A stretch of 64,000 nucleotides of DNA, taken from NCBI RefSeq assembly GCF_000430685.1, contig NZ_AUMM01000017.1, forward strand, positions 1 through 64,000. Direction: 5' to 3'. A program made the position numbers and the translations under genes. Origin of the DNA: Tuberibacillus calidus DSM 17572 (lineage in GTDB: Bacteria > Bacillota > Bacilli > Bacillales > Sporolactobacillaceae). This document shows positions 25,300 through 34,278 of the stretch, one piece after another (position 1 is the first letter of the stretch; every line of letters begins with the position of its first letter). A model generated the notes under the pieces. That model saw nothing but the letters and a program-made list of their open reading frames with translations. It had not been told where the DNA came from and ran no database searches.

Positions 25300-26865
25300 A
25301 TGGTTCGATTTATTAAAAAACCACCAAAAAAGAAGAAACGAACGCACATTGAGGAAAAAATTGACACGAACCTCGGGCCCGATGCCTTGTCGTCCTCCTT
25401 AGAGGATAACTTAGAGAAGTTAAAGTCTATTTACTCCAACTGCGCGGATGTGATCTTTCGCCCGTTTTTAATCGGCCATTCAAGTAAGGCAGCACTCATT
25501 TATATCCAAGGGCTCTCGGATTATGAAGAAATCGATGACAGCGTGCTGTCTCCACTGATGGAACAGACATTCACCGTTCCAGCAAATGTCAAAGCTATTA
25601 TAGAAGAAAAATTAACGATTTCCGGAATAAAAGAGGTTCATACTATTAAAGAAGCTGTGGAACAAATATCATCCGGCAATCCAGTGGTTCTCGTTGATCA
25701 AAACTCGATCGGGATTGCTGTCGGATTGGCCAAATGGGAGAAACGGTCCATTGAAGAACCCACAGCTGAATCGGTCGTGCGTGGTCCTCGTGAAGGTTTT
25801 ATTGAAACATTAATGATCAACACGTCCATGTTACGACGGAAAATTAAAAGTCCTAACCTAAAAATGAAGTCCCTGAATATCGGAAAAGAAACGAAGACAC
25901 AAGTGATGATCGCCTATATCGAAGGCATCGTCGACCGAACGCTGATCGAGGAAATCACGAACCGACTCAAGCGCATTGATATTGATGGTGTCCTGGAAAG
26001 CGGCTATATCGAGGAATTCATTGAAGATCATCCCTATTCGCCCTTTCCGCAAGTCTTAACAACCGAACGGCCCGATGTTGCTGCGGCCAATCTCCTTGAG
26101 GGCAGGGCGGCCATTTTAATTGACGGCACCCCTTTTGCCTTAATTGTTCCGGTCACCCTCTATTCATTGTTGCAGTCACCCGAGGATTATTACGAGCGTT
26201 TTTTGATCGGAACAATGTTACGTTGGCTGAGGTATGTTTTTTTATTAATTGCGTTGACATTACCTTCTTTTTATGTCGCTATTTTAACTTTCCATCAGGA
26301 GATGGTACCGACGACGCTTCTTCTGACAGTTGCGAAATCTCGAGAAGAAGTGCCTTTCCCGGCTCTGGTGGAGGCGCTAATTATGGAAATCACTTTTGAA
26401 GTTTTGCGGGAAGCAGGACTCAGGCTTCCGAAACAAGTAGGATCCGCCGTTAGCATTGTCGGAGCTTTGGTCATTGGAGATGCGGCGGTCAACTCTGGAT
26501 TGGTTTCGGCACCGATGGTCATGGTTGTCGCCATTACGGGTATCGCTTCTTTTTCGATCCCGCGATATAATGCGGCCATCGCGTTTAGGATGCTTCGGTT
26601 CCCTATGATATTTTTGGCCGGAACTCTCGGATTGCTGGGTATCATGCTTGGGCTGATCGCCATCATTGTCCATTTGAGTACGATCCGTTCATTTGGTGTA
26701 CCATATCTCTCGCCCATGGCCCCCATGGATGCAAGCGCCATGAAAGACAGCTTATTACGCATGCCGTTGTGGGCATTTCGGAGACGTCCGCACCTTACAG
26801 GCAAATATAATAAAAATCGCCAAGCACCCCATCAAAAGCCCAGTCCCACTAAAGGCACTGAGTAG
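25300..26865 (+). CDS. GerA-family spore germination protein, A subunit
   Basis: About 521 residues, normal for the GerAA/GerBA/GerKA family. The N-terminal soluble part (to about residue 295, with CADVIFRPFLIG, ALIYIQGLSDYEEID and EGYIDRT-like IEGIVDRTLIEE) precedes a membrane domain with about five to six helices, including LPSFYVAILTFHQEMVPTTL, FPALVEALIMEITFEVLREA and VGSAVSIVGALVIGDAAV. In B. subtilis such A subunits form the pentameric channel of the nutrient germinant receptor in the spore inner membrane. A GTG at 25297 is the alternative start. Confidence 0.92.
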   Translation: MVRFIKKPPKKKKRTHIEEKIDTNLGPDALSSSLEDNLEKLKSIYSNCADVIFRPFLIGHSSKAALIYIQGLSDYEEIDDSVLSPLMEQTFTVPANVKAIIEEKLTISGIKEVHTIKEAVEQISSGNPVVLVDQNSIGIAVGLAKWEKRSIEEPTAESVVRGPREGFIETLMINTSMLRRKIKSPNLKMKSLNIGKETKTQVMIAYIEGIVDRTLIEEITNRLKRIDIDGVLESGYIEEFIEDHPYSPFPQVLTTERPDVAAANLLEGRAAILIDGTPFALIVPVTLYSLLQSPEDYYERFLIGTMLRWLRYVFLLIALTLPSFYVAILTFHQEMVPTTLLLTVAKSREEVPFPALVEALIMEITFEVLREAGLRLPKQVGSAVSIVGALVIGDAAVNSGLVSAPMVMVVAITGIASFSIPRYNAAIAFRMLRFPMIFLAGTLGLLGIMLGLIAIIVHLSTIRSFGVPYLSPMAPMDASAMKDSLLRMPLWAFRRRPHLTGKYNKNRQAPHQKPSPTKGTE

Positions 26866-26877
26866 GAGGTGAGAGCA

Positions 26878-27998
26878 ATGCTTGAAAAAGGAAGAATTTC
26901 TCCGCTTCAAATGACGATGATCATGAATCCAACCATCACGGCGACTGCCGTTTTGCTCGTTCCGGCCATTACAGCAAAATACGCCAAACAGGATCTGTGG
27001 ATATCACCGATTTTAGCTTCCCTCATAGGGTTTTTCACGGTTTTTATCATTTTTCAATTAAACAAAAACTTTCCCGAAAAAACTTTTATAGAGTATTGCA
27101 CGGATATCATTGGCAAGATTCCGGGAAAAGTGATCGGTATATTTTATCTCATTTACTACCTTCACCAGACGGGGATTATTATCCAAGAATACGGTCAATT
27201 TGTTGTGGGGAATTTTTTGCATCAGACCCCATTGGTTGTAGTGATGGTCTCAATGGTGCTTGTCTGTGCATCGGCCGTTTACGGTGGGTTGGAGGTCATC
27301 GGAAGAACCTCGCAAATCATTTTACCGGTTGTTGGCCTGTTTTTCATTCTTGTCGTTATTATGTTGCTTAAAGATTTGGATTTCCTAGAAATTTTACCTG
27401 TATTCGAAAGGGGACCCATGCCGGCCTTAATGGGGGCATACACCCCTTCTGGCTGGTTCTCCGAGATGTTTCTCATCAGTTTCATGCTCCCTTATTTAAA
27501 ACAACAACAAAAAGGCTTGAAGTGGGGAATGATTTGCGTGTTCAGCATCGTTTTGATCATGGTGATCGCAAATCTCGTAACATATATGCTTTTGGCCCCC
27601 TAACGGAGTTTTTCACATATCCAGTGATGAACGCCGTCCGATATATTAGCATCGCGGAATTCTTAGAGCACCTTGAGGCCATAATTATGGCCATTTGGGT
27701 TGCTAGCACGTTTATTAAAATTTCCATGTTTTACTATGTCATCGTGCTCGGGATGGCTCAATGGTTGAATTTATCCGATTTTCGGCCCATTATTCTTCCC
27801 ATCGGTTTTTTATTGATCGTCGTCAGCATTTGGTCTACCCCTAATTTACTGGAAATGGTGCACTTCCTGAGCACTTACGAAGCCATTTATTTGATCGTTC
27901 CCCAAACTTTTATTCCCCTTATTTTACTGGGCATCCTGTGGGTACGCAAAAAAGTTAAGGGAAGTAAAAGGGGGAACACACATGCACAAAACGCGTAA
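26878..27998 (+). pseudogene. GerA-family spore germination protein, B subunit, with a frameshift
   Basis: The first frame from ATG 26878 (AGGAGGT 7 bases upstream) gives 241 residues of a GerAB-like transporter-fold subunit (MLEKGRISPLQMTMIMNPTI) and stops at 27601-27603. The next frame restores the family sequence as FGPLTEFFTYPVMNAVRYIS and goes on to 27998 with the last four or so helices. The break lies in the T run 27590-27593. Adding one T gives MLFGPLTEF. The B subunit binds the germinant, so the receptor would be inactive unless this is a sequencing error or the run slips. Confidence 0.85.
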
Positions 27999-29196
27999 GT
28001 TTTTCAAACAAAGAAAAACCGTTCTCACTTTATTGTGTTTTCTTTCTCTCTTTTTATTGACAGGCTGTTGGGATCGTACCGAGGTGAATGACTTGGCCAT
28101 CATCACAGCCGCCGGCATCGACCAGAGTTCTGATGATACCCTAGAGTTAACCGTTGCGGTATTTGCCCCAAAAAGCGCAAGCAGCAGTCAACAGTCGTCC
28201 ATGGGAGGTGAAGTCGGACCAAACAGCGGCCAACAAGAGGTTGTGAGATCCGCAGAAGGGGTAACCATCGCCGATGCCATGTCCAAACTTCAACAAAAAT
28301 TTCCCCGCCGTTTATTCTGGGGACATGCCAATGCCATCATTCTTGGAGAAGAACTGGCAAAAAAGGATATTCGATCACAAATAGATTTCATTCTTCGCTA
28401 TCCGGAGGTACGTGAAAACGCCCATATATTCATAAGTAAGCAACCAGCAAAAGAGGTCTTAGCCCTTAACCCGCCGCTGGAGCGAGACATATCCAAAGTG
28501 CTTCTGGAATTGTCGAAATTAAAGATTGGCATGGATGTGACGGCAAAAGACCTCTCGGAAATGCTTTTAAAGGATTCTGGCGCGGCGGCCATACCCTATA
28601 TTGAGATTTTGCCACCAGAGGGAGGCAGCTCCGATAATCAGACGATTGCTGATATTACAGGGTCAGCCGTATTTAAAAATGACAAAATGATCGGAAAGAT
28701 CAACACAAAGGTTTCAAGGGGGATCCTCTGGCTCCGGAACGAAGTGAAGTTAGCGGTTGTTAGTATAAAACCCCCGAAAACGGAAGGGTATATTTCTTTG
28801 CAATTATTGCGGGTTCATTCGCAACTGATACCGAAAATCGAAAATGGACGTTGGAAAATGACATTAAAAGCGGTGACGCAAGATGACATCTCGCAAAATG
28901 AAACAACCCTAGACACTACGGACCCAAAAAATATTAAAATGTTAGAACACTTACTCAGCCGGGAAATTACCAAAAGGATTCGCGCAGCGGTCGATCAGTC
29001 CCAGAAAATGAACGCAGATATTTTAAATTTTGCTGGAGCATTTCACCGCCGCTATCCTGCTATCTGGGAGAGAAATGTATCCCAGTGGGATGAGATCTTC
29101 CCACAGGTCGATGTCAAAATTATTGTCGATGCAAACATCAAAAGGCCCGGTACGACAACTATTCCGTCAAAAATGAATCGGGAAGTGGGTCGATAA
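27982..29196 (+). CDS. GerA-family spore germination lipoprotein, C subunit
   Basis: A 404-residue lipoprotein: basic N-terminus, hydrophobic core and lipobox LTGC followed by WDRTEVND (C at about residue 29), which is the family hallmark. Later blocks IADAMSKLQQKFPRRLFWGH, RDISKVLLELSKLKI and RYPAIWERNVSQWDEIFPQV correspond to the three GerAC domains. AAAGGGGG precedes ATG 27982 and the gene overlaps the end of the B reading frame by 17 bases, which supports the B frame really extending to 27998. Confidence 0.92.
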   Translation: MHKTRKFFKQRKTVLTLLCFLSLFLLTGCWDRTEVNDLAIITAAGIDQSSDDTLELTVAVFAPKSASSSQQSSMGGEVGPNSGQQEVVRSAEGVTIADAMSKLQQKFPRRLFWGHANAIILGEELAKKDIRSQIDFILRYPEVRENAHIFISKQPAKEVLALNPPLERDISKVLLELSKLKIGMDVTAKDLSEMLLKDSGAAAIPYIEILPPEGGSSDNQTIADITGSAVFKNDKMIGKINTKVSRGILWLRNEVKLAVVSIKPPKTEGYISLQLLRVHSQLIPKIENGRWKMTLKAVTQDDISQNETTLDTTDPKNIKMLEHLLSREITKRIRAAVDQSQKMNADILNFAGAFHRRYPAIWERNVSQWDEIFPQVDVKIIVDANIKRPGTTTIPSKMNREVGR

Positions 29197-29198
29197 CC

Positions 29199-29417
29199 AT
29201 GAAATGGGCGATGCTCTTCGGTATTACGGTATGCGTGTTGTTGATTTTTCTCTTTCAGTTGCCAAGATTAAAAGCCGACCAAAAGAAAGAAAAAATTGCG
29301 GTGGTCATCTTGCTCATGTTCGGTTGGCTTCTATCGGCCATGCTCGTGTTTTTCCCTAACATACCCGGGCCGGACTATTTCATCACTGCGATCTTTAAAT
29401 GGCTCGGCTTTCGTTGA
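29199..29417 (+). CDS. Small two-helix membrane protein, GerA-operon D-type subunit
   Basis: A 72-residue protein with two transmembrane helices (MKWAMLFGITVCVLLIFLFQ and VVILLMFGWLLSAMLVFFPN), three bases after the C-subunit gene and thus in the same operon. Some gerA-type operons of Bacillales carry a fourth small two-helix D gene that modulates receptor function. Size, topology and place fit that class. Identity cannot be proved from sequence alone. Confidence 0.65.
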   Translation: MKWAMLFGITVCVLLIFLFQLPRLKADQKKEKIAVVILLMFGWLLSAMLVFFPNIPGPDYFITAIFKWLGFR

Positions 29418-29869
29418 TTGATAATGAAAACTTGAGTCTGCTTTGAAAAACCGGGCGTACGACCGATCTTCTTAGATGAGTGACATACTGCTGATCGTTC
29501 CAATTTAAAGTCCCTTTTGCGCAACGTTATCCCGTGTTGGAAGCCTAAAAACGTCGCGCAAATGCGTTGGGACCGAAGAATGGCGCCTTACATACAGCCC
29601 GATAGTAGTACTTGATTAAAGGTTCCTAAACCGTTCTCGTAGTCGTCGCGCTTTATTTTGGTCGTATCAATAAAGAAAACGCCGCTCTGGCAAGTCCTTT
29701 GGACGAAGGCGGGGTCTTAGTTACCTTTATGCTGGGATGAAAATGGCTATACATTATTAACAGTATGAAAAAAATCCAACGCCTAGTAAAAGGACGCTGG
29801 ATTTCAGGTTAAAATTGCATTTATCAAACACATTTTTTGGCAAGTAGGAAAAACCCGAAAGAACAGCTG
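29418..29869. other. Intergenic region with dispersed repeat and terminator
   Basis: A copy of the dispersed repeat covers about 29670-29737 (GCCGCTCTGGCAAGTCCTTT, then GGTCTTAGTTACCTTTATGC). AAATCCAACG (about 29774-29783) and CGCTGGATTT (29797-29806) form a terminator-like hairpin between the germination operon and the convergent CorC-type gene. Nothing coding is seen. Confidence 0.55.
29670..29737. repeat. Copy of the dispersed intergenic repeat
   Basis: Longest form of the element: AAAACGCCGCTCTGGCAAGT, then GGACGAAGGCGGGGTCTTAG and TTACCTTTATGCTGG. The first part pairs partly with the second (GCC...GGC), so a hairpin is possible. Confidence 0.6.
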
Positions 29870-31192
29870 TCAATCATTGGTTTCCTTTGCCGCTTTTTTC
29901 TTATCAATTTTGTTGACCGCAATCTCTTTAATTTGGTGGCCTTCCATTTTAACGACTGTAAATTGATATTGATCATATTGAATGATGGTTCCCTTGACGG
30001 CGTCGACATCCTTGCTTAAAATCCAACCGCCGATCGTATCGATGTTGGTGTCATCCAAATCCAAACCGAACATATCGTTAATATCGGAGACGAGGACTTT
30101 ACCGTCAATGATCATCGTATTTTCATTCACACTGCGAATGTCCGGTACCTCTTCCACATCAAATTCGTCACGAATTTCCCCGACGATCTCCTCAAGAATG
30201 TCCTCAATGGTAACAAGACCCGCCGTGCCGCCGTATTCATCGATGATAATCGTCATGTGGCTTTTATTTGCCTGCATTTTTTTCAGTACTTCATTCACCG
30301 GCGTGTTCTCCATCGCAACCGTCACGGGACGGATGAAATCCTTGATCTTCTTCCTATTTCCGTGCAAATAATCGACAAAAACGTCCTTGATATTCACATA
30401 ACCGATGATATGATCTTTGTCCCCATCAGCCACCGGGTAGCGCGTGTACTTTTCTTCCTTTAAGATCTCTAAGTTTTCCTCAATCGTATGATCCAAGTAG
30501 AGGCAAGCGATTTCGGTCCGCGGCGTCATCACTTCTTTGGCGACGCGTTCGTCAAAATCAAAGATATTGTTCACATACTCCATTTCCGTCCGATTAATCT
30601 CACCGCTTTGAAAACTTTCGGAAAGGATCATCCGCAATTCTTCTTCCGAATGCGCGGTTTCCCCTTCCCCCGCCGGCGACATGCCAAAGAGTCTAACAAA
30701 CAGCCGTGAACTTCCGTTAAGCAACCAAACGAACGGATAACTGATCGTATGAAAAATGGTTAATGGACGGGCGATAAAAAGACATAACGCCTCCGCCTTC
30801 TGGATGGCTATCGATTTTGGCATGAGCTCCCCTAAAACGACATGGAAATATGTAATTACAAGAAATGCGATGATGACAGATAGCCCCGTTGCCACGGCCT
30901 CGGGTACATGCAACCAATGAAAAACAGGCGCTAATACATGCTCGACCGTTGGCTCCCCAATCCAGCCGATGATCAAAGACACAATCGTAATGCCTAATTG
31001 CGTCGTCGATAAATAGCCGTCCAAATCGTTTAGAATTTTTTGTGCGGCCATCGCGTTTCGATTGCCATCCAAAGCGAGTTGATCAATTCTTGTCTTTCTG
31101 ACCCTAATAATCGCAAACTCAGCGGCGACAAAGTAGGCGCTGATTGCAATGAGAACGATAATCCAAATTAAATTGACAATACTCAAGATCAA
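29870..31192 (-). CDS. HlyC/CorC-family membrane protein with CBS domains
   Basis: A 440-residue protein with an N-terminal DUF21/CNNM domain of about four helices (residues 1-200; ISAYFVAAEFAIIRVRKTRI, NDLDGYLSTTQLGITIVSLI), a CBS pair (about 205-340; VMTPRTEIACLYLD, MTIIIDEYGGTAGLVTIEDI) and a C-terminal CorC_HlyC domain. The family includes Mg2+ efflux proteins such as MpfA (YhdP) of B. subtilis. That function is likely but not certain because several paralogs exist per genome. GGAGGTGGACGAGG lies in its leader. Confidence 0.87.
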   Translation of the reverse strand: MILSIVNLIWIIVLIAISAYFVAAEFAIIRVRKTRIDQLALDGNRNAMAAQKILNDLDGYLSTTQLGITIVSLIIGWIGEPTVEHVLAPVFHWLHVPEAVATGLSVIIAFLVITYFHVVLGELMPKSIAIQKAEALCLFIARPLTIFHTISYPFVWLLNGSSRLFVRLFGMSPAGEGETAHSEEELRMILSESFQSGEINRTEMEYVNNIFDFDERVAKEVMTPRTEIACLYLDHTIEENLEILKEEKYTRYPVADGDKDHIIGYVNIKDVFVDYLHGNRKKIKDFIRPVTVAMENTPVNEVLKKMQANKSHMTIIIDEYGGTAGLVTIEDILEEIVGEIRDEFDVEEVPDIRSVNENTMIIDGKVLVSDINDMFGLDLDDTNIDTIGGWILSKDVDAVKGTIIQYDQYQFTVVKMEGHQIKEIAVNKIDKKKAAKETND

Positions 31193-31541
31193 GGTTTACG
31201 CATGAGGGTTTCCCCTCTATGAAGCGAAAACCTCGTCCACCTCCTCAAAAAGATTCAAGCCGCTAGCTAATACTTTTATTATAGCATAATGATAATTGAA
31301 GTTGACAGGCGTACTCCCACCAAGCTTAGAGGATGAGGCAAGCGAGGGGGAATCGCAAGAAGTTGTATGTGGGCTTATCATTATGTCACTCGTCAAAGGG
31401 GCGGGGGCATAGTCTGAACCCCCAAAAATTAGTCCTCACTTAAATAAAGTCATAATAAAACCAATAACCCCGTACCTCATTTATCGTGATACAGGGTTAT
31501 TTTTGGGACTCAAGCTAACAATTTTGTCCCTAACTTGTACT
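31193..31541. repeat. Intergenic region with terminator-bearing repeat (copy 2)
   Basis: From about 31396 to 31508 the sequence repeats the block order found at 3661-3780: GGGCATAGTC, CCCAAAAATTAGTCC, AATAAAGTCATAATAAAA, then the hairpin AATAACCCCGTACC/GTGATACAGGGTTATT and TTTTTGGGA. The rest of the gap is the leader of the CorC-type gene and has no other features I can support. Confidence 0.7.
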
Positions 31542-31727
31542 CTAACGCATCTTTTTAGGCACGCGAATCCAGACGCGATCTTGGTTCGCGCAAGTCGGGA
31601 ATTCTTCGCCAGCTTTTAAATCCAAAATAGCGGGCGTTTCCACGCTATTCCCCGTTTCACCGATTTCCATATACAAACCGTCATTCGGGACTTTGTCACC
31701 AGGATGAAAACGCGTTTGTTCTCCCAT
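31542..31727 (-). CDS. YjzC-like small protein
   Basis: A 61-residue protein starting MGEQTRFHPGDKVPNDGLYM and continuing EIGETGNSV. This matches B. subtilis YjzC (GQNRFRPGDKAPNDGLYVEI), a small conserved Bacillales protein of unknown function. ATG 31727 is chosen because AAAGGGG lies 9 bases before it and the alignment to YjzC starts there. It lies 60 bases after the end of prfC on the same strand. Confidence 0.75.
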   Translation of the reverse strand: MGEQTRFHPGDKVPNDGLYMEIGETGNSVETPAILDLKAGEEFPTCANQDRVWIRVPKKMR

Positions 31728-31788
31728 ACTCATACACCCCTTTCGCACAATCTTAGTTTGCGCGAAAAGGGGTGAATCATAACTCATC

Positions 31789-33363
31789 TTACAATGCGGT
31801 TTCCGCTAATTTCACATCGGGATTTTTCTGCTGGAACCAATTTAAGGCAAATTCATTTTCAAAAAGGATAACCGGGCGTTCTTTAGTATCAAATACGACC
31901 AAATTCGTCGTGCTTCTTAAGGCATCCCGCGGAATCTCGTTGTCGACGAGCCACCGGGCAAGTCTGAACGACAGCGGTTGAAAGTCCAAGGCCACATTGT
32001 ATTCGCCTTCCATGCGGTAAATGAACACATCGAATTGGAGCTGGCCGACAACGCCTAAAATGTACTCTTCGAAGTGTTCTGTTTTATAAATTTGGATGGC
32101 CCCTTCCTGCGCCAACTGCGTCATGCCTTTAAGGAAATGCTTTTGTTTCAGCGCTGTTTTCGGCCGGACTTTCGCAAAATGTTCGGGTGGGAACGTCGGA
32201 AGTTTTCCGAAGTTAAACGTATTTTTCGTCGCGCAAAGCGTATCGCCAATTTGGTAAATCCCAGGGTCATAAATGCCGATGATGTCCCCAGCGTAGGCTT
32301 CCTCAATCATTTCCCTGCTGTCCGCAAAAAATTGCTGCGGCTGTGATAATTTAACGGATTTACCCGTGCGGTCAAGCCACGTTTCCAGGCCTTTTTCAAA
32401 TTTTCCCGAACAGATGCGGATAAAAGCGACACGATCCCGATGCGCCGGGTTCATGTTCGCTTGGATTTTAAAAACAAAACCGGAGAAGTCAGGATCTGTC
32501 GGCTGAACCGACCCATTACTTGTTTCTCTTCCGGCGGGCGGAGGCGCCAATTCCAAGAAATGTTCCAGAAAAGAGGGCACGCCAAAACTTGAGATGGCAC
32601 TCCCGAAAAAGACGGGTGTCTGTTTTCCCGCTTTGACAGCTTCTAGATCAAACGGGTTGCCGGCTTCTTCAATTAACAATAAATCTTCTTCCAATTGGTT
32701 AATCGTTCCTTCATCAGCAAAACCTGAAAGGACGTCACGCAATTCATCAAGGTTTGCGGCGGGAATTCGCGATTGCGCTTTTTTATCGTCATAAAGTTCG
32801 ACTTCTTTATTAAATCGGTCGTAAACACCTCGGAACGTCTGCCCCATGCCGATGGGATAATTGACAGGGCTTGACTCAATGCCAAGGACGTCTTCAATTT
32901 CCTCAAAAAGCTCCAGGGGTTCTTTGCCTTGGCGGTCCAATTTATTAATAAAAGTAAAGATCGGAATGCCGCGGTCCCGGCAAACTTTAAATAATTTGAT
33001 GGTTTGCGGTTCGACCCCTTTAGCCGCATCGAGAATCATGACGACACTGTCGACCGCCATCAACGTCCGGTATGTGTCTTCGCTAAAATCTTGGTGCCCC
33101 GGCGTATCCAAAATATTGATTTTATAATTCTTATATTCAAACTGCATCACACTCGACGTGACGGAAATACCTCTTTGTTTTTCAAGTTCCATCCAGTCAG
33201 AGGTAGCAAATTTTTCGGCTTTCCTTGATTTAACGGCTCCGGCAGTGCGGATCGCGCCACCGAGAAGCAAAAGTTTCTCTGTTAATGTCGTTTTTCCGGC
33301 ATCAGGGTGAGAGATAATCGCAAATGTCCTGCGCCGGTTGACTTCGTGTAGAAGATTCTCCAT
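31789..33363 (-). CDS. prfC: Peptide chain release factor 3
   Basis: A 524-residue translational GTPase that recycles RF1/RF2 from the ribosome after termination. G1 is SHPDAGKTTLTEK (about residues 18-30), G3 is DTPGHQDFSEDTYR and G4 is NKLDRQG. The RF3-specific SVMQFEYKNYKINILDTPGH and the C-terminal FDVFIYRMEGEYNVALDFQP are present, separating it from EF-G. ATG 33363 follows AGGAAGG, and the upstream start at 33393 has no such site. Its presence is patchy in Bacillales. Confidence 0.93.
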   Translation of the reverse strand: MENLLHEVNRRRTFAIISHPDAGKTTLTEKLLLLGGAIRTAGAVKSRKAEKFATSDWMELEKQRGISVTSSVMQFEYKNYKINILDTPGHQDFSEDTYRTLMAVDSVVMILDAAKGVEPQTIKLFKVCRDRGIPIFTFINKLDRQGKEPLELFEEIEDVLGIESSPVNYPIGMGQTFRGVYDRFNKEVELYDDKKAQSRIPAANLDELRDVLSGFADEGTINQLEEDLLLIEEAGNPFDLEAVKAGKQTPVFFGSAISSFGVPSFLEHFLELAPPPAGRETSNGSVQPTDPDFSGFVFKIQANMNPAHRDRVAFIRICSGKFEKGLETWLDRTGKSVKLSQPQQFFADSREMIEEAYAGDIIGIYDPGIYQIGDTLCATKNTFNFGKLPTFPPEHFAKVRPKTALKQKHFLKGMTQLAQEGAIQIYKTEHFEEYILGVVGQLQFDVFIYRMEGEYNVALDFQPLSFRLARWLVDNEIPRDALRSTTNLVVFDTKERPVILFENEFALNWFQQKNPDVKLAETAL

Positions 33364-34278
33364 TCTATATTTCCTTCCTGTAACCCATTGCATTAAAAGT
33401 CATTCATGAAAAAAGATAGCACACGGGGCTTCTAAAGTAAACCAAAGGAGCAAAGGGTTGGTGAGTTTCGGCAACGTAATACGTTTCAGAGAACGAACTT
33501 CCCAAAACGTAACGCTTTTTCATCAAACGGGAATTGGTTTACCCTTTAGTAGGTCATCCAGGCTGATTGCGTATCATTTCAGCGACCCAATGCGAGTAAA
33601 ATGATACGCTTTTTCGGATTGCGTATTATTTCGGCGGGTGAACAGGCTCAAAATGTAACGCTTTTTCATCAAACGGGTATTGGTTTACCATTTAGTAGGC
33701 GACCGTGGCCGATTGCATATCATTTCATCGGCCCAATGCGAGTAAAATGATACGCTTATTCGGATTGCGTATTATTTCGGCGAGCGGATCGGCATAAAAT
33801 GATATGCTTTTTGCTCAAACAGGTGCTTTTTTGCCATTTATTAGGTGATCGATGCCGATTGCATATCATTACAGCAGCCAAAAGCGGATAAAATGATATG
33901 CTTTTTCGGATTGGGTATTATTTCGGCGAGCGGATCGGCATAAAATGATATGCTTTTTGCTCAAGCAGGTACAATTTTACCATTTATTAGGTGATTTTTG
34001 CCGATTGCCTATCATTTCAGCGACCCAATGCGAGTAAAATGATACGCTTTTTCGGATTGCGTATTATTTCGGCGGGTGAATCGCTCCCAAATGTAACGCT
34101 TTTATCCAATAGCCGTTTTAATAAAATGATCCGTGGTCCAATTGTGAACCGTTACCCTTATGCTGTCCTGATCACTTCTTACCAGTATGAAAAATACCAC
34201 AGTTTAACATCACTGTGGCAGATCTATTTATAATTTTACTAATACTTGGAGAGACCAACCGAAAGCGGCCCCTCGATC
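33364..34278. repeat. Intergenic tandem array of four 146-bp repeats
   Basis: Within about 33480-34110 the word GATTGC followed by an ATCATT stretch starts at 33564, 33711, 33857 and 34003 (spacing 147, 146, 146). Each unit contains an 11-base hairpin GCGTATCATTT/AAATGATACGC (units two to four with variants) and the words GGTATTGGTTTACCATTTAG and TATTATTTCGGCG. No unit encodes a protein. A copy of the other dispersed element (GTTACCCTTATGCTGTCCTG, about 34151) follows the array. Confidence 0.9.

Noticed and set aside
27586-27603. Programmed frameshift in gerAB
   Set aside because: The T run is only four bases, relatives of this gene are read in one frame, and no stimulatory structure is evident. 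Mutation or read error is more likely.
33480-34110. CRISPR array
   Set aside because: Units are 146 bases and nearly identical along their whole length. There are no short repeats separated by unique spacers and no cas genes.
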